Positions 8,140-16,790 of a DNA stretch of 30,898 bases are shown here, piece after piece (position 1 is the first letter of the stretch; each line of letters opens with the position of its first letter). The translations under genes and the position numbers were made by a program. This stretch comes from Butyrivibrio sp. UBA3740 (GTDB lineage: Bacteria; Bacillota; Clostridia; Lachnospirales; Lachnospiraceae). The notes beneath the pieces were generated by a model. It was not told where the DNA came from, made no database searches, and was given only the letters and a program-made list of their open reading frames with translations. The stretch is from contig DFGW01000022.1 in NCBI GenBank assembly GCA_002372465.1, positions 1-30,898 on the forward strand, in the 5' to 3' direction.

Positions 8140-9753
8140 GGTGTAACCGTTCCTGCCGTTTTCCTTCGTCTCATAAAGTGCCTTGTCTGCACATTCCATG
8201 AGCTTTTCCGGATTATCGGTATCCCCCGGATAAATTGCGCAGCCTATGCTGACGGTTATGTAGAGCGGACCGACAGAGGTCTTAAAGCCGCTTTTCATTA
8301 CCTTTAGTATCTCCTCGCATATCTCATATTCTTTTTCCTTTGATGGCTTGTAGAAAAGACCGCAGAACTCATCACCCCCAAGCCTTGCAAAAGTTATCTC
8401 CTTATCGGCAAGGCCCTGGAGCCTTTCGGCAACCATCTTTATGATCTCATCGCCTACCTTATGACCGTGGGTGTCGTTTATTTCTTTGAACTTATCAACG
8501 TCCAACATTATAAAACCATATGGAGTATTGCTGCTCACAACCTGACCTGTTAACTCCATGATGCTCATTCTGTTTGGCATCTGGGTCAGGAAGTCGGTTC
8601 TCATCATTACAAGCCTGCGTTGATTGGATTTGTTCAGGATCAGTATGATTATTATCATCAAAAGAGCTATTATGATGGCCATGTTACTGATCAGGGTATT
8701 TTCTCTGTAGAACTTTGCCAGGTTCTCATGCTCGTTTATGATAACGGACCCGGAAGGAAGCTGGGAATAGGTGATGTTAAACTGATCCATGCTGATCTGG
8801 TCAAAGTAAGGTGTTGTGACAGTAGCTGTCATAAGGGGCATATCATTAGGGTCTGCCCCCTCCAGTATCTCTTTTGCTGCATTTCCTGCTATGTACCCGG
8901 AGTCATAAAAAGAATAGGCGATTCCACCAAAGACGCCGTGTCCTATGTCTGAAGAGGAGAGCCTGAAAATGGGCACGTTATTGGTGTTGTCACGCAGAAA
9001 ATCAGAGGCATTCTGAAGTGAATAGGAATTGCCGTTGCCATCTACGGTAAAGTCCAGAAACAGGATCATATCATCTTCGTCCAGCCTTCTAAGAGCCCGT
9101 TCAAGGCCTTTTTTGGTGTAGGAGGAGGTGTTGATTATCCTGCTCTTTAGATCGGGGTTTTTGTCTTTAAATTTCATGAATTCCACATAGTCACCCTGAC
9201 CGGTAACAGTGGCATCTATGATCACAACAAGGTTATCTCTTCTTGGGAAAAGATCTTTCATCAGCCTGTAGTTGTTCTCAAAATCCTGGCTCTCAGCAAT
9301 TCCTGTAGCACCCTTCATAGCGGATGCGGTAACTGCTTCGGTGATATTGTTGACGCCCATGAATACCAGCGGAATATCCGCAAAGAGAGTGTTCTTGTTG
9401 TTGATGGCATAACGAAGAGCCGGGTCGTCCGCCACGGCTATCAGATCAAAATTGCGTACTGCAAAAAACTTGTATCTGAGATAAGCATCGAAATTGGAAA
9501 TAGCATTTGAGCTGTAAAACCTCTGGGCATCCATAAATTCATAGCTGATATTGACGTTCTTATCATCAAGCCCTGCCTCAAATCCCTTAAGGGTTTCAGG
9601 AACTCCTGCCGTGGAATAGCCATAAGAAGAGATGAAAAGAATGTTAAATTGGCGCTCTGAAGAATCCTCTGCTTTTGCGTGCAGCACAGGAGACAGAAGC
9701 AATAATAATGCACAGTATAGAATAAGTAACTTATTTTTGCGCATACGTTTCAT
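8113..9753 (-). CDS. membrane GGDEF protein with extracytoplasmic ABC-binding-protein-like sensor
   Basis: A 546-residue predicted diguanylate cyclase. Order: signal peptide (1-29, ending HAKA), an extracytoplasmic domain resembling the ABC_sub_bind family (about 33-330), one membrane helix (about 357-376), and a cytoplasmic GGDEF domain (about 385-540) with an intact G459-G-D-E-F463 and the usual DFLTQMPNR start. It should make cyclic-di-GMP in response to a ligand. The RxxD product-inhibition site is missing at its expected place before GGDEF. It is convergent with, and overlaps by 27 bp, the sugar-binding-protein gene, with no terminator between. No clear ribosome-binding site precedes ATG 9753 or the in-frame ATG three codons later. 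Confidence 0.9.
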   Translation of the reverse strand: MKRMRKNKLLILYCALLLLLSPVLHAKAEDSSERQFNILFISSYGYSTAGVPETLKGFEAGLDDKNVNISYEFMDAQRFYSSNAISNFDAYLRYKFFAVRNFDLIAVADDPALRYAINNKNTLFADIPLVFMGVNNITEAVTASAMKGATGIAESQDFENNYRLMKDLFPRRDNLVVIIDATVTGQGDYVEFMKFKDKNPDLKSRIINTSSYTKKGLERALRRLDEDDMILFLDFTVDGNGNSYSLQNASDFLRDNTNNVPIFRLSSSDIGHGVFGGIAYSFYDSGYIAGNAAKEILEGADPNDMPLMTATVTTPYFDQISMDQFNITYSQLPSGSVIINEHENLAKFYRENTLISNMAIIIALLMIIIILILNKSNQRRLVMMRTDFLTQMPNRMSIMELTGQVVSSNTPYGFIMLDVDKFKEINDTHGHKVGDEIIKMVAERLQGLADKEITFARLGGDEFCGLFYKPSKEKEYEICEEILKVMKSGFKTSVGPLYITVSIGCAIYPGDTDNPEKLMECADKALYETKENGRNGYTLFDSINKP

Positions 9754-9896
9754 GGTATAATTTTACATCTTTTATCGTGGATTGTATCTTAAAGTATTAT
9801 TAAATCATTCTTTTATTGAAAATCCCACTGGATGGGCCTTTGGCACAATGTACAAAGATAAATGTATAAAAAATGAATATTTATTGATAATTATGC

Positions 9897-9925
9897 TTGT
9901 CTTTATAACTTCAAAGTGCTAAAAT
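9897..9925 (+). promoter_or_regulatory. promoter of the ACT-hom-ask gene group
   Basis: TTGTCT (9897-9902) and TAAAAT (9920-9925) are 17 bp apart. Transcription would start near 9932. An ATG at 9933 would then be leaderless, which favours the next in-frame ATG at 9981 as the start of the first gene. Confidence 0.5.
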
Positions 9926-9980
9926 CCTTGATATGCACACAAATGTCCGCGTGACAGAAACATTAGACGGGAAAAGTACA

Positions 9981-10436
9981 ATGCAGCAGGATACAGGATA
10001 TTACGTAATAAGGAAGCAGGCAGTTCCGGATGTTCTTCTGAAGGTGGTCGAGGCCAAGAAGCTCTTGGAATCAGGCAAGGTCAAGACTGTCAATGAGGCA
10101 GCAGCAAGCCTGGGGATCAGCCGCAGCTCTTTTTACAAGTATAAAGAAGACATATACGAATTTCATGACAGCTTACAGGGCACAACTCTTACCCTGACCT
10201 TCCAGATGAATGATGAAGTGGGGCTGTTATCTTACGTGCTGAATCTCATCGCGGATTTCGGCGCCAATATTCTTACGATACATCAGTCAATCCCTCTTAA
10301 CGGAGTGGCATCCATTTCCATAACCATTCAGGTACTGCCACAGACGAGGGATATCATGGAGATGATTTCCATCATGGAAAAGACAGAAGGCGTTCATAAG
10401 GTCCATATCACCGGACGCAGCGCCACATTGACCTGA
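9981..10436 (+). CDS. ACT-domain protein of the UPF0735/PheB family
   Basis: A 151-residue cytoplasmic protein. The N-terminal half is helical with a helix-turn-helix-like stretch (VNEAAASLGISRSSFYKYK), and the C-terminal half is an ACT domain (from about GTTLTLTFQMNDE to the end), a fold that usually binds amino acids. Relatives often sit just before homoserine dehydrogenase genes, as here, so a regulatory role in aspartate-family amino acid synthesis is likely; the molecular function is not known to me. Start: family members begin a few residues before YYVIRK, which fits ATG 9981, preceded by GGGAAAAG. ATG 9933 in the same frame would add 16 residues but has no ribosome-binding site. Confidence 0.85.
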   Translation: MQQDTGYYVIRKQAVPDVLLKVVEAKKLLESGKVKTVNEAAASLGISRSSFYKYKEDIYEFHDSLQGTTLTLTFQMNDEVGLLSYVLNLIADFGANILTIHQSIPLNGVASISITIQVLPQTRDIMEMISIMEKTEGVHKVHITGRSATLT

Positions 10437-10494
10437 CAGGCATTTGGGGGAAACCGTTTAAATAAGTACAGAATTTTTTGATTTGGAGGCATAC

Positions 10495-11703
10495 ATGGCA
10501 AAAGTAGCAGTATTGGGATACGGAACAGTAGGAAGCGGCGTTGTAGAGGTGCTTGATACCAACGCCAAAGAAGTAGCAGAAAGCGCGGGGGAGAAGATTG
10601 AGCTTAAGTACATCCTTGATCTTAGGGACTTCCCCGGTGACAAGCATGAGACACAGGTTGTCCATGACATCAACATTATCCTGGATGACCCTGAGATTGA
10701 AGTTATCTGTGAGACTATGGGCGGAATCGAGCCTGCATTTTCTTTTGAAAAGAGTGCCCTGGAGAGGGGCAAGAGTGTCTGCACCTCCAATAAGGAGCTG
10801 GTGGCAGTACACGGACCTGAGCTTGTGGAGCTTGCCAAGAAGAATGGAGCAAGCTACCTCTTTGAAGCCAGCGTTGGCGGCGGAATCCCGCTTCTTCGCA
10901 CCATCAATGATTCCATGAAGCATGAGAAGATCGACTCTATCACCGGAATCTTAAACGGAACCACCAACTACATCCTCACCAAGATGGACAAGGAAGGAAT
11001 CGGCTATGCTACAGTTCTTAAGGCTGCCCAGGACAAGGGCTACGCTGAGAAGAATCCTGAGGCAGACGTAGAGGGCTATGATGCCTGCCGTAAGATTGCC
11101 ATCCTTTCCAGCCTTATGAGCGGAAAGCATGTTAATTACGAGGATATCTACACAGAAGGAATTTCCAAGATCAGCATCGAGGACTTTGACTATGCAAGGA
11201 ATATGAACATGGCCATCAAGCTCCTTGGTATGTGCAAAAAAAATGAGAACGGCTTCTTTACCATGGTGGCTCCCTTCCTTATCCCTCTGGAGAATCCTCT
11301 TGCCAATGTCAACGGAGTTTTCAATGCCATCAATGTTCACGGAAACATGATCGGCGACGTAATGTTCTACGGAAGAGGCGCCGGCAAGAACGCCACAGCA
11401 AGTGCTGTAGTAGCAGACGTTGTCGACATCATCAAACACAAAGGAAGACACATCGAGGTGAACCTCAAGTCCGAGAAGGCTGTTCTTTCACCCAAGGACA
11501 ATGCAGTGCGCATGTTCTTTGTGAGAGTTCCTGCAGAGCTCAAGGAACAGGCCCATGAGATTTTCGGAGAGAACATCGAGGAGATCACCGGCGACAACGT
11601 ACATGGCGAGTTCGCCTTTGTCACCAACAATCTGTCCGAGAAGGACTTTGAGGACAAGGTCTGGAAGCTTGACAGCGTAAAGGGCTATATAAGACTGTAT
11701 TAA
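10495..11703 (+). CDS. hom: homoserine dehydrogenase
   Basis: A 402-residue cytoplasmic enzyme that reduces aspartate semialdehyde to homoserine with NAD(P)H, the entry to threonine and methionine. The Rossmann loop G8-Y-G10-T-V-G13 binds the cofactor. The family signature GILNGTTNYIL is present, and the catalytic set matches the known spacing: D191, D196 and K200 in DVEGYDACRK. The last 70 residues form a shortened ACT-like tail. Start: ATG 10495 lies 5 bases after GGAGG (10485-10489); an upstream TTG overlaps that site and is rejected. The gene follows the ACT-domain gene by 58 bp and precedes aspartate kinase. Confidence 0.97.
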   Translation: MAKVAVLGYGTVGSGVVEVLDTNAKEVAESAGEKIELKYILDLRDFPGDKHETQVVHDINIILDDPEIEVICETMGGIEPAFSFEKSALERGKSVCTSNKELVAVHGPELVELAKKNGASYLFEASVGGGIPLLRTINDSMKHEKIDSITGILNGTTNYILTKMDKEGIGYATVLKAAQDKGYAEKNPEADVEGYDACRKIAILSSLMSGKHVNYEDIYTEGISKISIEDFDYARNMNMAIKLLGMCKKNENGFFTMVAPFLIPLENPLANVNGVFNAINVHGNMIGDVMFYGRGAGKNATASAVVADVVDIIKHKGRHIEVNLKSEKAVLSPKDNAVRMFFVRVPAELKEQAHEIFGENIEEITGDNVHGEFAFVTNNLSEKDFEDKVWKLDSVKGYIRLY

Positions 11704-11711
11704 GAGCCGAT

Positions 11712-11737
11712 AGTTCTTTTACCCTGTTAAAAGAACT
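11712..11737 (+). other. hairpin between hom and the aspartate kinase gene
   Basis: A perfect 10-bp stem AGTTCTTTTA (11712-11721) with TAAAAGAACT (11728-11737) closes on CCCTGT. It can be extended by GCC/GGC outside. There is no U run after it, so mRNA stabilisation or processing is more likely than termination. Confidence 0.6.
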
Positions 11738-11777
11738 GGCGGATAAAGATAATATGAATTGAGAGGAACAATCGGCA

Positions 11778-13097
11778 ATGAAAAAGGTAGTAAAATTCGG
11801 CGGAAGCTCACTGGCGAGCGCTGAGCAGTTTAAGAAGGTTGGGGAGATCATCAAGTCAGATCCGGACAGGGTCTACGTGGTACCATCAGCTCCCGGTAAG
11901 AGAAATTCCAAGGACACCAAGGTCACAGACATGCTCTATAAGACCTATGCCCTGGCAGAAGCCGGCAAGGATTTTAGCAAGAACCTTGCAGACATCAAGG
12001 CAAGATATGATGAGATCATCAAGGGCCTCAAGCTCAAGCTGGATCTTAGCTCAGAGTTCAAGACCATTGAAAAGAACTTTAAGGCCAAGGCAGGTAATGA
12101 TTACGCTGCAAGCCGTGGTGAGTACCTCAACGGTATCATAATGGCTGCGTATCTTGGCTACGATTTTATCGACGCCGCAACAGTTGTTGCTTTTGATAAA
12201 AACGGTGAGTTTGACAGTGAGAAGACCAATAAGCTCATGGCCAAGAAGCTGGAGAAGACTCCAAAGGCTGTAGTTCCCGGATTCTACGGCGCTTACCCTG
12301 ACGGAAGCATCAAGACCTTCTCAAGAGGCGGATCTGACATCACAGGATCTATCGTATCAAGAGCAATCCGCGCTGATGTCTACGAGAACTGGACAGATGT
12401 ATCAGGCTTCCTTGTGGCAGATCCAAGGATCATCGACAAGCCACCCTATATTGAGACCATTACCTATACAGAGCTTCGAGAGCTGGCTTACATGGGCGCG
12501 TCCGTACTTCATGAGGATGCCATCTTCCCTGTAAGAAAAGAGGGTATTCCCATCAATATCAGAAATACCAACCAGCCTGAAGATCCCGGCACATGGATCG
12601 TTGAATCCACAGCCAAGAAATCAAAATATGTCATCACAGGAATCGCCGGCAAAAAGGGCTTTTGCTGCGTGAACGTACTTAAGGACATGATGAACTCAGA
12701 GGTTGGATTTGTACGTAAGGTGCTCCAGGCCTTCGAGGATCAGGATATTTCCATCGAGCATGTCCCTTCAGGAATCGATACCATGACGGTATTTGTACAG
12801 CAGGATGAATTTATTGAGAAGGAGCAGTCTGTTGTGTCTGAGATTCACAGACTTGCACATCCTGATATGCTGGAGATCGAGTCAGATCTGGCTCTTATCG
12901 CTGTCGTTGGTCGTGGCATGAAGTCAACCCGTGGTACAGCCGGAAGAATCTTCTCGGCCCTTGCCCATGCCAGCGTAAACGTAAGGATGATCGATCAGGG
13001 CTCCTCAGAGCTTAACATCATCATCGGCGTAGAGAACCGCGACTTCGAAAAGGCCATCAGTGCCATCTATGATATCTTTGTAACTACTCAGGTTTAA
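11778..13097 (+). CDS. lysC: aspartate kinase
   Basis: A 439-residue monofunctional enzyme that phosphorylates aspartate, the first step toward lysine, threonine and methionine. The kinase signature KFGGSS is at residues 6-11. YAASRGEYLNG and RGGSDITGSIVSRA are conserved aspartokinase elements. Two C-terminal ACT domains follow (about residues 295-345 and 370-439, with LIAVVGRGM and GSSELNIIIGVE), so feedback inhibition by lysine or threonine is expected; which one cannot be read from the sequence. It is 74 bp after hom, separated by a hairpin, with GAGAGG before the start, and ends at a strong terminator. The gene name could equally be ask. Confidence 0.95.
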   Translation: MKKVVKFGGSSLASAEQFKKVGEIIKSDPDRVYVVPSAPGKRNSKDTKVTDMLYKTYALAEAGKDFSKNLADIKARYDEIIKGLKLKLDLSSEFKTIEKNFKAKAGNDYAASRGEYLNGIIMAAYLGYDFIDAATVVAFDKNGEFDSEKTNKLMAKKLEKTPKAVVPGFYGAYPDGSIKTFSRGGSDITGSIVSRAIRADVYENWTDVSGFLVADPRIIDKPPYIETITYTELRELAYMGASVLHEDAIFPVRKEGIPINIRNTNQPEDPGTWIVESTAKKSKYVITGIAGKKGFCCVNVLKDMMNSEVGFVRKVLQAFEDQDISIEHVPSGIDTMTVFVQQDEFIEKEQSVVSEIHRLAHPDMLEIESDLALIAVVGRGMKSTRGTAGRIFSALAHASVNVRMIDQGSSELNIIIGVENRDFEKAISAIYDIFVTTQV

Positions 13098-13106
13098 ACA
13101 AAAAAT

Positions 13107-13161
13107 GGGGCGTCGCCCGGTGATTGATCTAATTAGATCACATCAGGAGACAGCCCCTTTT
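13107..13161. terminator. bidirectional terminator between aspartate kinase and a GGDEF gene
   Basis: GGGGC (13107-13111) pairs with GCCCC (13153-13157), extended inward by GTC/GAC across a bulged A and by the palindrome TGATCTAATTAGATCA. On the plus strand the stem is followed by TTTTGTT; on the minus strand it runs into six T residues. It therefore serves both convergent genes. Confidence 0.85.
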
Positions 13162-13181
13162 GTTATGCCTTGCTTTTAGTA

Positions 13182-14678
13182 CTATTCTCTGGTTTTTGCG
13201 CCCATGTTCTTTAATTCTTTTTTGCGGTCATACATCATATGGTCTGCTCGTTCAAATACATCATGGAGCTGTTCATCCTCAGGCTTTAGTTCTGAATAGC
13301 CGATGGATACAACAACCTCATTTGTCTTTATGTTTTCCTCCACCTGCTTGTTGAAGGCGGCGATTACTTCATCCTTTGTATCGTATCCTTTTCCCTGCAA
13401 AAGAACTACGAACTCATCACCACCTGTCCTGTAAACTGAACCATGATCGAACATATCACAGATAAGGGAAGTTGCTTCCTTGATAAGCTTATCACCGGCT
13501 GCATGTCCCTGGGTATCATTGACATATTTTAGACCGTTTATGTCACAGGCCACAAGGGCAAGCCTGTCAATAGCTCCTTCACGAATCCTGTTGTTTATCT
13601 GGGATTCTGTCTCCAGGTAGGCGTGTTTGTTTCTGACTCCTGTAAGTGAATCGGTATTGGCCATGCTCCTAAATACTTTACTGTTTTCTTTTTCTTCATC
13701 CAGTTTGTCGTTGGCTACACGGCTTATCATGTAGAATAATATAGCTGAGAACACAGAAGCAACTACAAGAAGGAATATTATCTGCGTACGGTTGGCAGCA
13801 AGGCTTTTTTCACTGATCTCCTTTATATGATCATAAATAACGCTCTCGCGAGTCATTACAACCAGCTCCCAACCGGTGTCGGGCACAGGCTCATAGTATA
13901 TGGTATCCACTACGTCAAATATAGTAAAGGTCAGCGTTCCTCTTTTTCCGTTGGCGAAATCATCCCGGAAGGAATCCCACTGCTCCTCAGGAACATTCCC
14001 CTTTGTTGCGTCAAAGATATTCTGGGTTCCAACCAGCTGACCCAGCTCAGTCTCTGATATATTTCCGCCGTTTTCGGAATACAGCGCAAAATGTGTACTC
14101 TCCTGATCATCAAAAGCAAGCAGAGCCACAATGTCGTTGATATCTATCTGGACGAAACATGCCTTAAACTGCTTGCCCATTATCTGTATATCTATGGGAA
14201 TTGCCAGACAGAGTTCCTTGGATGAGCCATAGCGAAAGACGGTGCTTATCATTCTGTCATCCAATTTCTCATTGGCAAGGAAGGCATGTCTGCTACCACC
14301 GGTATAGGTGGTATACTGCGTATAAACTATATTATCCTCATCTACAAGGGCAAAGCGGCTAAGGGACAAAAGCTTCTTCATTCGGCCAATTGCTGCCCGA
14401 AGGTCTTCCTGGGACTCGATCTTTTCGTCATCTATGACGTCTACGGCCTTTTCCATGTAGTCAAAATTATTGTTGATAAGGTTAGTGATGGCCTTTGAAC
14501 GTCTGTTGGCAATTGATTCGAGGTAGAACGCACTAACAGCAGAAATTGCCTGATTGGTAGACAAAGCAGCCTGCCTGGATGCCCAATAGGTATTGGCGAT
14601 TATCGTAACCATGATAAGAACGCTTCCAATCGCCGCAGTTATAGCCACTGCCTTTTCAGTTAGCTTCTTTTTTTTCAC
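13182..14678 (-). CDS. membrane Cache-type sensor with GGDEF domain (predicted diguanylate cyclase)
   Basis: A 498-residue protein. Membrane helix 1 is at about residues 10-31, a large extracytoplasmic region that looks like a Cache ligand-binding domain fills about 32-297, helix 2 is at about 300-322, and a GGDEF domain fills about 335-495 with intact G419-G-D-E-F423 and the substrate-site run NDTQGHAAGD. It should make cyclic-di-GMP. The start is GTG 14678, which overlaps the TGA of the upstream sugar-binding-protein gene by four bases, with GGAGAT about nine bases before it, so translation is probably coupled. No RxxD inhibition site precedes GGDEF. The coupling suggests that the binding protein delivers its ligand signal to this sensor. 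Confidence 0.91.
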   Translation of the reverse strand: MKKKKLTEKAVAITAAIGSVLIMVTIIANTYWASRQAALSTNQAISAVSAFYLESIANRRSKAITNLINNNFDYMEKAVDVIDDEKIESQEDLRAAIGRMKKLLSLSRFALVDEDNIVYTQYTTYTGGSRHAFLANEKLDDRMISTVFRYGSSKELCLAIPIDIQIMGKQFKACFVQIDINDIVALLAFDDQESTHFALYSENGGNISETELGQLVGTQNIFDATKGNVPEEQWDSFRDDFANGKRGTLTFTIFDVVDTIYYEPVPDTGWELVVMTRESVIYDHIKEISEKSLAANRTQIIFLLVVASVFSAILFYMISRVANDKLDEEKENSKVFRSMANTDSLTGVRNKHAYLETESQINNRIREGAIDRLALVACDINGLKYVNDTQGHAAGDKLIKEATSLICDMFDHGSVYRTGGDEFVVLLQGKGYDTKDEVIAAFNKQVEENIKTNEVVVSIGYSELKPEDEQLHDVFERADHMMYDRKKELKNMGAKTRE

Positions 14679-15742
14679 TGCGATACATCTCCATACAAGA
14701 CTTCAAGCATTGGTGCTGCATCTTCCTGATAAATTATAGTTGTGCTTTCATCAGTCTTTTCTGGGTAAAGATTTCCCGGCAGATTCCCATCTGCAATTTT
14801 CACAGCAACCTGCAATGTATCATAACCAATGGAATAGCAGTCCTGTACGCCCAGGCAATAGATAACGCCGTCCTTAAGATAGCGTAGTGCCTCCTGATCA
14901 TGGTCCATTCCAACGATCACTGCCTTGCTTCCAAGCTCAGTAACTGCTCTGGCTGTACCGACAGGGTTACTCATGTTGCAGCATATAAAGCCTGCAATAT
15001 CAGGATTGTCCTTTAGCATCTGCACAGCAAGTTCGTGGGCTTTATCGATGGAGTCCATGTCATACTCAACTGCTACTATTTCCATATGCTTATATTTGGC
15101 AATAGTGTCTTTTGCTCCCTTTGCTCTGTCTTCATGACAGGGAGCGCCGTGACTTCCAACAAGTATAGCTACCTTGCCCCTGTAACCAAGCTTTTTGCAT
15201 AGGGCTTCTGTAAGGTCAGCTCCGTCCTGATAGTTGTGGGTATTGCCTACGTAGGCAATCCTCTTGCAGCCCGGAGCTGCGTCAGAGCTGGAAAAGGTCA
15301 TGACCTTGTTACCTGCTTCTACCATTTCATCAAGCACAGGAGATATCTTTTCTTCGTCAGCTACATCTACTCCGATCACATCATAATTACCTGTCTGGGC
15401 CTGTAATAATCTTTTGGTCTGATCCTCGTAAGAGGCAGCCTCGGGAGCCATGTACTCATAGGTGATGGTTATGCCCTTATCGAGATAGTCTTTCTGGGCA
15501 TCCTCCATTCCCAGAGCAACGGCGTCCCACCAGGGATGTACTATCTTATAGGTGAAGTAGAAATTGTAGTTCTTCTTGGCAGGTACATAATCATCGAGTT
15601 TGTGTTCAAAATCTACAACATTGCTGGCATCACCGGGCTTTATCCCTGTATCTGTAGCATATCCGCTGTTTGCACCTGCGATCAAAAGGCAAAATGCCAG
15701 GACTATAAATTTGCGAAGTATATTATTTATCTTGCCGGACAT
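14675..15742 (-). CDS. periplasmic-binding-protein-like sugar-binding protein paired with a GGDEF sensor
   Basis: A 355-residue secreted protein of the type-1 periplasmic-binding fold (Peripla_BP_4 class; TorT- or sugar-binding-like). The signal peptide ends near ANSGYA; no lipobox is visible, so retention at the cell surface is unexplained unless it binds its membrane partner. Family features are YFTYKIVHPWWDAVALGM, DVIGVDVAD and VIVGMDHDQEALRYLKDG. Start: ATG 15742 has AAGGAGG seven bases upstream; in-frame ATGs further upstream lack this. The stop overlaps the start of the Cache-GGDEF gene (GTGA), with no transporter genes present, which points to signal perception rather than uptake. The AT-rich region 15743-15856 should hold its promoter, but I see no clear -35 box. 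Confidence 0.9.
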   Translation of the reverse strand: MSGKINNILRKFIVLAFCLLIAGANSGYATDTGIKPGDASNVVDFEHKLDDYVPAKKNYNFYFTYKIVHPWWDAVALGMEDAQKDYLDKGITITYEYMAPEAASYEDQTKRLLQAQTGNYDVIGVDVADEEKISPVLDEMVEAGNKVMTFSSSDAAPGCKRIAYVGNTHNYQDGADLTEALCKKLGYRGKVAILVGSHGAPCHEDRAKGAKDTIAKYKHMEIVAVEYDMDSIDKAHELAVQMLKDNPDIAGFICCNMSNPVGTARAVTELGSKAVIVGMDHDQEALRYLKDGVIYCLGVQDCYSIGYDTLQVAVKIADGNLPGNLYPEKTDESTTIIYQEDAAPMLEVLYGDVSQ

Positions 15743-15856
15743 AAGAGTCCTCCTTGAAGACATACTAATACTAATATTAATAATCATCTACTATAAATAA
15801 TACTATATTACGTTAATAAATAGTCTTAAATATATATTAAAGATTCATATACAAAA

Positions 15857-15908
15857 GCCCCGACGTCAAGGATGCGAAGCACAGATTGCTTGTCCTTGAT
15901 GCCGGGGC
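15857..15908 (-). terminator. strong terminator of the membrane-protein/regulator unit
   Basis: GCCCCG (15857-15862) pairs with CGGGGC (15903-15908). After one A-C mismatch (15863/15902) nine further pairs follow (15864-15872 with 15893-15901). On the minus strand the stem is followed by TTTTGTATATG, giving the U run. It ends transcription from the gene at 15947-16750. Confidence 0.87.
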
Positions 15909-15946
15909 GAGTTATGCCACAATACGTCCTGCGGGGAATGCCTGTC

Positions 15947-16750
15947 TTACTGCATAAGGTAAGAAAGGAAAGCCTTGGCATTATCCGGGCGCTGTGTGTT
16001 GGTGATGATTCCTGCAACAGGAGTATCCTGTGGATAGGCGCCGGTCTCTTTAAGAATGGTTGAGTTCTTAAGGATGATTCCTACAGGGATCGGGTCGTCC
16101 ATTTCGGATTTGTCCTGAACAGGGAACTGGAAGGTCTCGTTATACTCGGCGGCCATGACAGCATACTTGTTGCTCTTGTCGTACTGGCCGTTGGTTAAGT
16201 AATCGGTGTAGTAGTCGGAGGACAGGTAGTCCACATAACCACGATCCACGTAGAAGAGCAGCCCTTGTGAATCCCAGGCATCAAGCTCTTCGGTGCTGTA
16301 GATGTCTCTAAGGTCAGCGTAGGTCTCCAGAGCGGAGTAGTGACCGAAACTGTTGGTATCCGCTACGATCACGTCAAGCTCCTTGGCTGCCATGACTGCC
16401 ATGATCTTCTCACTGGTGGCAACTGTAGAGTTATCCATATTGGCCAGGGAGAAACCGGAAGTGGTATCTGCCAGGATGACTTCCTTGACTGTGTCTATCC
16501 CTGCATATTCTGCAAAGCCGTTTTGAATCTGCTCCTGTGTTTCAAGTCCCACAGCGTTTAAAAACATTGAATAGACCGCGTAGGGCTTCTTGTTAAGCAT
16601 ATCCCTTGTAAAGGTGACGATGAAGATTATCACTATCACCGCCACAATGGTGTGAATCTTATAATATTCCCAGAAATAATCCCAATGGGCCTTGAATCCC
16701 TGCCCTTTGAGTTTCTTTCTCTGTTCTCTGATTTCTTCGTTTACTGACAT
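15947..16750 (-). CDS. single-pass membrane protein of unknown function with binding-protein-like outer domain
   Basis: I do not recognise a named family, although proteins with a similar FWEYYKIH segment leading into one membrane helix occur in other Lachnospiraceae as I recall. The 267-residue protein has a short basic cytoplasmic tail, one helix at about residues 32-50, and an outer domain with alternating helices and strands (LDVIVADTNSFGHYS, DPIPVGIILKNSTIL) suggestive of a solute-binding fold. This resemblance is inference. Start: GGAGGC precedes ATG 16750. The gene lies 40 bp after the PucR-type regulator gene on the same strand and ends at a strong terminator, so the two form a unit divergent from the giant esterase. 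Confidence 0.82.
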   Translation of the reverse strand: MSVNEEIREQRKKLKGQGFKAHWDYFWEYYKIHTIVAVIVIIFIVTFTRDMLNKKPYAVYSMFLNAVGLETQEQIQNGFAEYAGIDTVKEVILADTTSGFSLANMDNSTVATSEKIMAVMAAKELDVIVADTNSFGHYSALETYADLRDIYSTEELDAWDSQGLLFYVDRGYVDYLSSDYYTDYLTNGQYDKSNKYAVMAAEYNETFQFPVQDKSEMDDPIPVGIILKNSTILKETGAYPQDTPVAGIITNTQRPDNAKAFLSYLMQ

Positions 16751-16790
16751 ATTGCCTCCTATTACTAAGCACTATTCGAGCATTGTACGT

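Noticed and set aside
9926..10494. T-box or amino-acid riboswitch controlling hom
   Set aside because: The leader before the ACT gene is at most about 50 bases and shows no T-box or riboswitch core; the 58 bases before hom are also too short.
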